Positions 60,101 to 64,000 of a stretch of 64,000 nt of DNA are shown here, piece after piece. The position numbers and the translations under genes are program-made. Below the pieces are notes generated by a model, which did no database searches, was not told where the DNA came from, and worked only from the letters and a program-made list of their open reading frames with translations. Positions within the stretch are counted from its first letter, which is position 1. Each line of letters begins with the position of its first letter. Source of the DNA: Ianthella basta (Eukaryota > Porifera > Demospongiae > Verongiida > Ianthellidae); NCBI GenBank assembly GCA_964019415.1, contig OZ025881.1, positions 1,965,280-2,029,279 on the forward strand. Direction: 5' to 3'.

Positions 60101-60722
60101 TAACCCCTTGTATGATGGCAGGATTTTGAGAGTAGCTGCAGTAGAAGCTATGGTGTGTGGAGGGTCATGGATGATGAAACTACAGGATTGTCTTAAGTCA
60201 TTTGGGTGGGATGGTGTTGGAGCTGAGGAGGTACGAGGCCTATCCAGTGCAGAAATCAAAGTTATGTTAGAAACTTGTGCAAAGAGGTCGATTGAGGATG
60301 AATGGACTTGTGAGCTTAGTACCAAACCTAAGTTGGCAACATTGCGGCTACTAAAAGAAAAGGGTAGTGAATCGCGATGCTTGGAAGTAGCTAGTAAGTC
60401 TCTGAGACGGATGATGATGATGTTGAGAGGTGGGACAGCCCCCCTTATGATTGAAAGTGGACGGTGGCGAGGGCTGCCGAGAGAGGAGAGAAGGTGTCGG
60501 GAGTGTCAATCAGGGAAGATTGAGGATGTGCCCCATTGGTTGTTGGAGTGTCATGCATGGGGCACGGAACGACAAGCTCTCCTGCAGTGCATGAGGCAAG
60601 TAGTCAATGATTTTGATAATCTCGAGGAGGATGACAAGCTGGTCTGCGTCTTGGACAGGGGATGCAAGCACCCATCAATATTGAAAGCCATTATGAAGAT
60701 GTGGAGTGCCCGATTCTATTAG
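57162..60722 (+). CDS. LINE ORF2: endonuclease-reverse transcriptase
   Basis: 1186 residues. Apurinic-type endonuclease about 30-300: N37 in CWNVCGW, E75 in VVESWL, D191 and N193 in CGDFNARCG, the VVDYCLL block near 253, and D293-H294 in IPDHSALVW. Reverse transcriptase about 550-860: GRDGISLEMM, NFRGISLTSLVGKI, GGFRRGRGCRDQILSLL, AFIDFRKAYDRVD, GLRQGCVLSPLLFSLYI, and catalytic FADD at 789-792. The thumb follows, and near 1110-1132 a CCHC-like knuckle (CRECQSGKIEDVPHWLLEC). All catalytic residues I can check are present. It nicks target DNA and primes reverse transcription from the nick. The 14-bp gap to ORF1 suggests reinitiation or a bicistronic mRNA. Confidence 0.92.
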   Translation: MGDEGMMMEVGPSVGSDGTCGELGVDFDVNLKVMCWNVCGWSNMNVCQFGRGVDHTDIRSLVLNHYKPDVIGVVESWLRGDEEASFEGYKWFGNNRKSIHKRAVRGSGGVGVLVREPLLRFWSCEVLDCDVEDILWVKLSNVASGVDVVLAVCYIPPMSSGREVCLEGRLQCLSEQVSKYASLGTVLLCGDFNARCGCVEEVEGLGDRQSEDQVINEQGRVLLDFTRSLGLCVANGRAGSGDFTCISSKGCSVVDYCLLFKDDLGVVSNFKVISLTEFVEAFHADGIVERIPDHSALVWDIVLDSDVGCQGSEPEDTPGECSGNEFRYVVPDDYLCDKKRDIESIVENLHSFDGDQNHLDSLYDQLIGLIFSGLHKVKRSLSTSRQKHRWFTKDLMNMRKTFHQSERVWLRTKDKEERKCKRMDYVASRRAYAKAVSSSKRKFFRSQQLRLEKLLGNPKRWWRKVKKLGIVKRKVSDAYLDKVLDNNGVIQSGEEAVKVWSAHFREVLQGSKEPLVGKSGRSVCSEAPQGEQDSDNPELEGEITREEVMWALSKAKKRKSTGRDGISLEMMEVEILRDVWVHLFNACWRFGVVPSFWKRSIIVPIPKGRVKGACDTSNFRGISLTSLVGKIMCMVLNNRLADFLEAKELLADEQGGFRRGRGCRDQILSLLLIGQSMVAKKSSGMVAAFIDFRKAYDRVDRMKLWDCLGQYGIGGHFLMFLKGLYDGSMSQVRINNRLGKEFAVSRGLRQGCVLSPLLFSLYINSLVSELKRSDCGVLCGEMLVSSLLFADDTVLLAENAEDMRRSLQCLQTWCEEWSVEINVEKSAMMHMRKKRVDRCAATFKIGMNEIPWVSSYKYLGCVIDEFLDCSEMVEHRVKLGSQALGTWLRNCRESVGEVNGRSFLQLLQSLVESVLMYGVEVWGCHHKLEGLSQIQLRALRILFGVGLRHPKASLLMEADAMPVAWLARVRCAAFWFRILSNPLYDGRILRVAAVEAMVCGGSWMMKLQDCLKSFGWDGVGAEEVRGLSSAEIKVMLETCAKRSIEDEWTCELSTKPKLATLRLLKEKGSESRCLEVASKSLRRMMMMLRGGTAPLMIESGRWRGLPREERRCRECQSGKIEDVPHWLLECHAWGTERQALLQCMRQVVNDFDNLEEDDKLVCVLDRGCKHPSILKAIMKMWSARFY

Positions 60723-60890
60723 CTAATGCCCCCTTTCAAGTACCTGTCCAGATTGATTGCTGTTGAACTGACTAATTGACAATACTGACATGACTATAAT
60801 TATGCTTATTATGATGTTTACTTTGCTGCTTCTTTTGGCCTCACAGGGCAGTTTGGCCCTAGTGCCTGAGGGCATGTGGCGTAATAATAA

Positions 60891-61585
60891 TAATAATATA
60901 TAATATATATACCCCGCCTAGCGCGTCTAGGCTCTTATTCGAAGGGCGGGCTTCTACCAGGGCGGCAGATCTGAAGAGCGGCTGCCAAGTTTTGTTGAAT
61001 TCACAAGTGCTGTGAAGTTTTTGCCTGATGTTAAGCCATTGGAGCAACACTTTAAGGGGCCAGTGAAGTGATTGAGGCCTATGCGACGTTCTCGGCCTTC
61101 GTCGGCTTCGAGGGTTCTTTGCGCTCGTTGCTCGACTTTCTGTTCCCCTTGAAACAGTGCGTTCCCACTGCTGCAGTGAGTTTGAGTGCCCTTGCGTACG
61201 AATTGGCGCACGAGCTTGGTGTTTCTCATTTGTGCACTGTGCGGGTCGCGTACATGGTTTATCCAGCACGGCTACGGAGCGCTTTACGTTGCTGGCTTGC
61301 GTGCATTGGTTGCAGCGTGATGGAGGGAGCTATTCTCCTTTTCAATGCTTTGCAGACTCTTCCAAAGCCACGCAAAGTTGAAGCTGACTGCAAGTTGCTG
61401 CATTTGTGCTTTGGTGCTTCGTTGTTATCAATACAATTCTTTGTTATCTTTCACACCTTCCATATTTGGGCTGGGATATAACAGGATTTAAGCGCCCCTG
61501 TGCATATATATGCTTCTTAGATCCTGTTATATCCCGGCTGGCTTGTTTACGCGATATATTTTCGCGCGGTTGCCATGGCAACGGG

Positions 61586-61610
<25 letters not shown>
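60891..61610. other. Sequence between two LINEs, with hairpin and AT repeat
   Basis: Two long overlapping plus frames (61068-61481, 61157-61381) have no recognised content. GCTGGGATATAACAGGAT (61470-61487) pairs with ATCCTGTTATATCCCGGC (61521-61538). (AT)n runs at 61588-61614 and forms the target-side tail of the next LINE. Confidence 0.45.
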
Positions 61611-61616
<6 letters not shown>

Positions 61617-61619
<3 letters not shown>

Positions 61620-64000
61620 ATTATTAGAGTGACCGCAGCATGAGAATCAGAGGCTGCTCAGCCAAGGTTGGCTTACTGGTCACTGAAAAATTTTTTTACA
61701 AAAATTAGCTTGCAGGTGAAAGTGGATAGGTGAGTATACATAGTGACTATACACTAATTGATGCATAAAAGTGATTGCCTTAAATGGTACATTTGAAGAA
61801 TAAGGGATATGGTTGTATTATCAGTATTCGTTAAGAGGAACTTACATTTGTCATAAGAAGAAAGATTTGTAAATGAGTTTGATAGAGTTAGGCAATGAGA
61901 AAATAATTTTTGTCTAACAGAGCTAAGAGTGTGGCAGATGATTAAAAAGTGATGCTGATCCTCCACCTCCCCACAATTACACAGTCTACACACCCTATCA
62001 CTACAGGGTGTCCCAGTGTACCTCCCCACCTCCACCGCCAGGGGCAGGCATCCCGCTCGGAGGCCCGCCATAACTCTCCTACCCCCCAGTGATCTCATAG
62101 TGAATAGATAGTCCTCTGTACCTGGACCATGTTTAATTTGCCTATATAACACTAGTCTACCACCTGAATCAGAGCCTACTGGAATTTCGCTAACCTCTGA
62201 CTTCCATTTATCTATTGAGCATCTGATTAGATATTCCCTATAATATTGTAGACTTTGATTGATGCATAATGTTGGTGCTGAATATTCATTGGAGTGGTTG
62301 TTTTTAAAAATGTCATGGATATGGGCAATCCAATTCTTATACCCTTTATCAGATGCTAGATTACTTGCTTCAATAAATATCTGCTTATTTAATCTACCTT
62401 CAGCCATTTTGCTTAATCTGAACCAGAATCCTATGCATGAGATCTTAGTGATTGTCGTAATGGGGAGCCAGCCTAAATCACCTAGAAGAGCTACAATCGG
62501 GGCATTTCTGCCTACACCTAGGAAGCTTCTCATTAAATTATTCTGTATCTTCATTATATCACTATATCCCTTATAACCCCACAAGAAGCTGCTATATCCA
62601 ATGATAGGTAAGACAAGTGTGTTATACAGGTGAGTATAAACTTCAAATACTAGCGCTCCGCTGCTTCTAGTTTTTGCAATTAAGTAGTTTGCTGCTCTGC
62701 TTGCTGATATTGATGTGCTCTCAATTTGTTGTGCCCAGCTAAGATGTTCCGTAAATTCTACTCCTAGGTATCTGTAAATGTCTGTATAATAAATATGATA
62801 TTCTCCGCATGTAAAGAGAAAATTTGAAAATTGTTTCTTCGGATGTCTGAAATGAATAATCTTGGTTTTGTCTGGATTTATGCACATTCCATTGTCAGTG
62901 CACCACTGATTAAGTGCCTGTAACAAATTATTGAGTGAGTCAGGCTTATCTGCTACTAGTACAAGATCGTCTGCATACATGAGGGCATTCAATTGGCATG
63001 ATCCAAAGGAAATCCCCTCAGCTTTTTCATTCAAATATCCAATCAAGTCGTTTATAAAAATATTAAACAGGGTAGGGGAGAGAGGGCAGCCTTGCTTCAC
63101 TCCACGCTTAATAATAATGGGGGAGGAGAGGTTGTTATCAATTTTTATGGAGCTTCTGGTATTCGTATATAATGCCTTTATACTAGCATGAATGTTATTA
63201 TTAATTCCTATATGTAATAATTTATTCCAAAGCAGTTCCCTAGGAACAGAGTCAAAGGCCTTTCTAAAGTCAACGAAACAGGCATAAGTGTCTTGCTTGC
63301 TCAATTTCCTATTTTCAATTATGAAGTATAAGGAAGATATGTGGTCCTGACAGCAGCGACCCTTACGGAACCCATTCTGTTCATCATGTAAGAGACTGTT
63401 AGATTCTAGGTAGTTGGATAGCCTGTTATTAATTATTTTAGCAAATGCCTTAGCTATGCACGATTGCAGTGTAATGCCTCTATAGTTATTGGGATCATTT
63501 TTGTCACCTTTTCCTTTATAGATTGGCTGGATAGTGCTATTCAGCCATGCTGGGGGTACAATTCCTGTTTCAAAACACTTCTGGAATAATCTATGGAGGT
63601 ATTGGGTGACTTTGTCATCCTTAATAATACTTGGGCATATGTAATCAGGACCAGGTGCTTTATTTTCCTCTAGTTGTGCTATGGCCTGATACACTTCTTC
63701 CAGATCAATAGGTCTATTCAGTACTTCATCATCAAATGGGGTATAACTATTGCTAGATTGTGATCCTAAATTGCTAAATTCTGTGTCGTGGGGATTTAGG
63801 AGGGACTCAAAATGCTTTCTCCAGGTCATCATGGTTTCCTCACTGCTGGAAGTCAGTGTGTCATCTTCTTTTATAATGAAACTAGGCAGGTCAGTAGTGT
63901 TGCACTTATCAGTATTTATTCCAATTGAGTGGTATTCTTTCCAGAACTTTTTTGTGTTAGAGGCCTTTGTTAATAAGAAGTAAATTTGTTTTTCTTTAAT
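61617..64000 (-). mobile_element. LINE on minus strand, 5' end beyond the window
   Basis: The 3' end is at about 61617 (AATAATCATTCTA then (TA)n). The coding frame is open from the right edge to the stop at 61754. Shares its last 800 bp with the truncated copy at 3672-4475, where the same 3' terminus is used. Confidence 0.9.
61754..64000 (-). CDS. LINE reverse transcriptase (partial at window edge)
   Basis: The frame is open for more than 745 codons and continues past base 64000; an internal Met lies at 63832. RT motifs: NKAPGPDYICPSII, NNYRGITLQSCIAKAFAKII, NGFRKGRCCQDHISSLYFI, CFVDFRKAFDSVPRELLW, GVKQGCPLSPTLFNIFIND and catalytic YADD in LMYADDLVLVADKPD. A thumb follows, then a cysteine-histidine tail (CSDRVCRLCNCGEVEDQHHF, then CH). 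The upstream part should hold the endonuclease. No stop interrupts what is visible, so it is a young copy. Confidence 0.9.
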   Translation of the reverse strand: MKEKQIYFLLTKASNTKKFWKEYHSIGINTDKCNTTDLPSFIIKEDDTLTSSSEETMMTWRKHFESLLNPHDTEFSNLGSQSSNSYTPFDDEVLNRPIDLEEVYQAIAQLEENKAPGPDYICPSIIKDDKVTQYLHRLFQKCFETGIVPPAWLNSTIQPIYKGKGDKNDPNNYRGITLQSCIAKAFAKIINNRLSNYLESNSLLHDEQNGFRKGRCCQDHISSLYFIIENRKLSKQDTYACFVDFRKAFDSVPRELLWNKLLHIGINNNIHASIKALYTNTRSSIKIDNNLSSPIIIKRGVKQGCPLSPTLFNIFINDLIGYLNEKAEGISFGSCQLNALMYADDLVLVADKPDSLNNLLQALNQWCTDNGMCINPDKTKIIHFRHPKKQFSNFLFTCGEYHIYYTDIYRYLGVEFTEHLSWAQQIESTSISASRAANYLIAKTRSSGALVFEVYTHLYNTLVLPIIGYSSFLWGYKGYSDIMKIQNNLMRSFLGVGRNAPIVALLGDLGWLPITTITKISCIGFWFRLSKMAEGRLNKQIFIEASNLASDKGYKNWIAHIHDIFKNNHSNEYSAPTLCINQSLQYYREYLIRCSIDKWKSEVSEIPVGSDSGGRLVLYRQIKHGPGTEDYLFTMRSLGGRRVMAGLRAGCLPLAVEVGRYTGTPCSDRVCRLCNCGEVEDQHHFLIICHTLSSVRQKLFSHCLTLSNSFTNLSSYDKCKFLLTNTDNTTISLILQMYHLRQSLLCIN

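Larger units (their letters stand above)
56160..60890 (+). mobile_element. Apparently intact two-ORF LINE with PHD finger
   Basis: ORF1 (56221-57147) and ORF2 (57162-60722) are both uninterrupted and 14 bp apart. The 3' UTR of about 160 bp ends in GGCGTAATAATAATAATAAT. The 5' end is placed loosely between the hairpin repeat and ORF1. With both frames open this is the youngest-looking element in the window and the best candidate for recent activity. Confidence 0.85.

Noticed and set aside
60859..61481. Overlapping frames of 136-137 codons on both strands downstream of the intact LINE
   Set aside because: No motif, and openness on both strands suggests base composition. The region is better explained as repeat-derived sequence with a hairpin.

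Overview
The window looks like nuclear DNA of an early-branching marine metazoan, most plausibly a sponge or something similar. Two host genes have GT-AG introns, some only about 75-130 bp long, others swollen to 7-18 kb by transposable elements. The repeats are animal-type LINEs, DIRS, cut-and-paste elements and MITEs. There are no prokaryotic operons, rRNA, CRISPR or convincing tRNA genes. The taxon is an inference.

Host genes: Gene A (minus strand, exons between 34984 and 1718) can be assembled as ten exons whose splice phases all agree, giving an open 525-codon C-terminal portion that I do not recognise. Its last intron is 17.8 kb. Gene B (minus, 54306 to 45658) is a three-exon, 358-residue unrecognised protein. 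On the plus strand, divergent from Gene B, lies a broken, internally deleted copy of the retromer gene VPS35 (54675-55999).

Mobile elements, left to right: a truncated LINE tail (3672-4475); an RTE-like relic (5089-6115); an R2-type LINE with a restriction-like endonuclease and a Tudor-like insert inside its reverse transcriptase (6120-8968); and a DNA transposon of about 7.7 kb with long terminal inverted repeats (10635-18304). That transposon carries an integrase-type transposase and, tail-to-tail with it, a HECT ubiquitin-ligase-like gene. The HECT gene was later split by a TTAA-flanked element and by a LINE with a 10-bp target duplication. Then come a 1-kb foldback (18640-19645), a TA-flanked MITE (23586-24427) with a second copy at 47931-48808, and a longer copy of the RTE-like LINE (26041-29095). 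These are followed by a CG-rich TA MITE (34145-34490), a shattered YVDD LINE (35570-40198) hosting nested elements including a MITE with 71-bp inverted repeats and 9-bp duplications, a DIRS-type retrotransposon relic (40590-44560), and a LINE relic (50480-52665). At the right are an apparently intact two-ORF LINE with a PHD finger (56160-60890) and a LINE on the minus strand that runs off the right edge (61617-64000).

The most interesting system is the integrase plus HECT transposon, followed by the Tudor-like insertion in the R2-type LINE. The nested insertions give a relative chronology that can be read directly from target duplications and one empty site.
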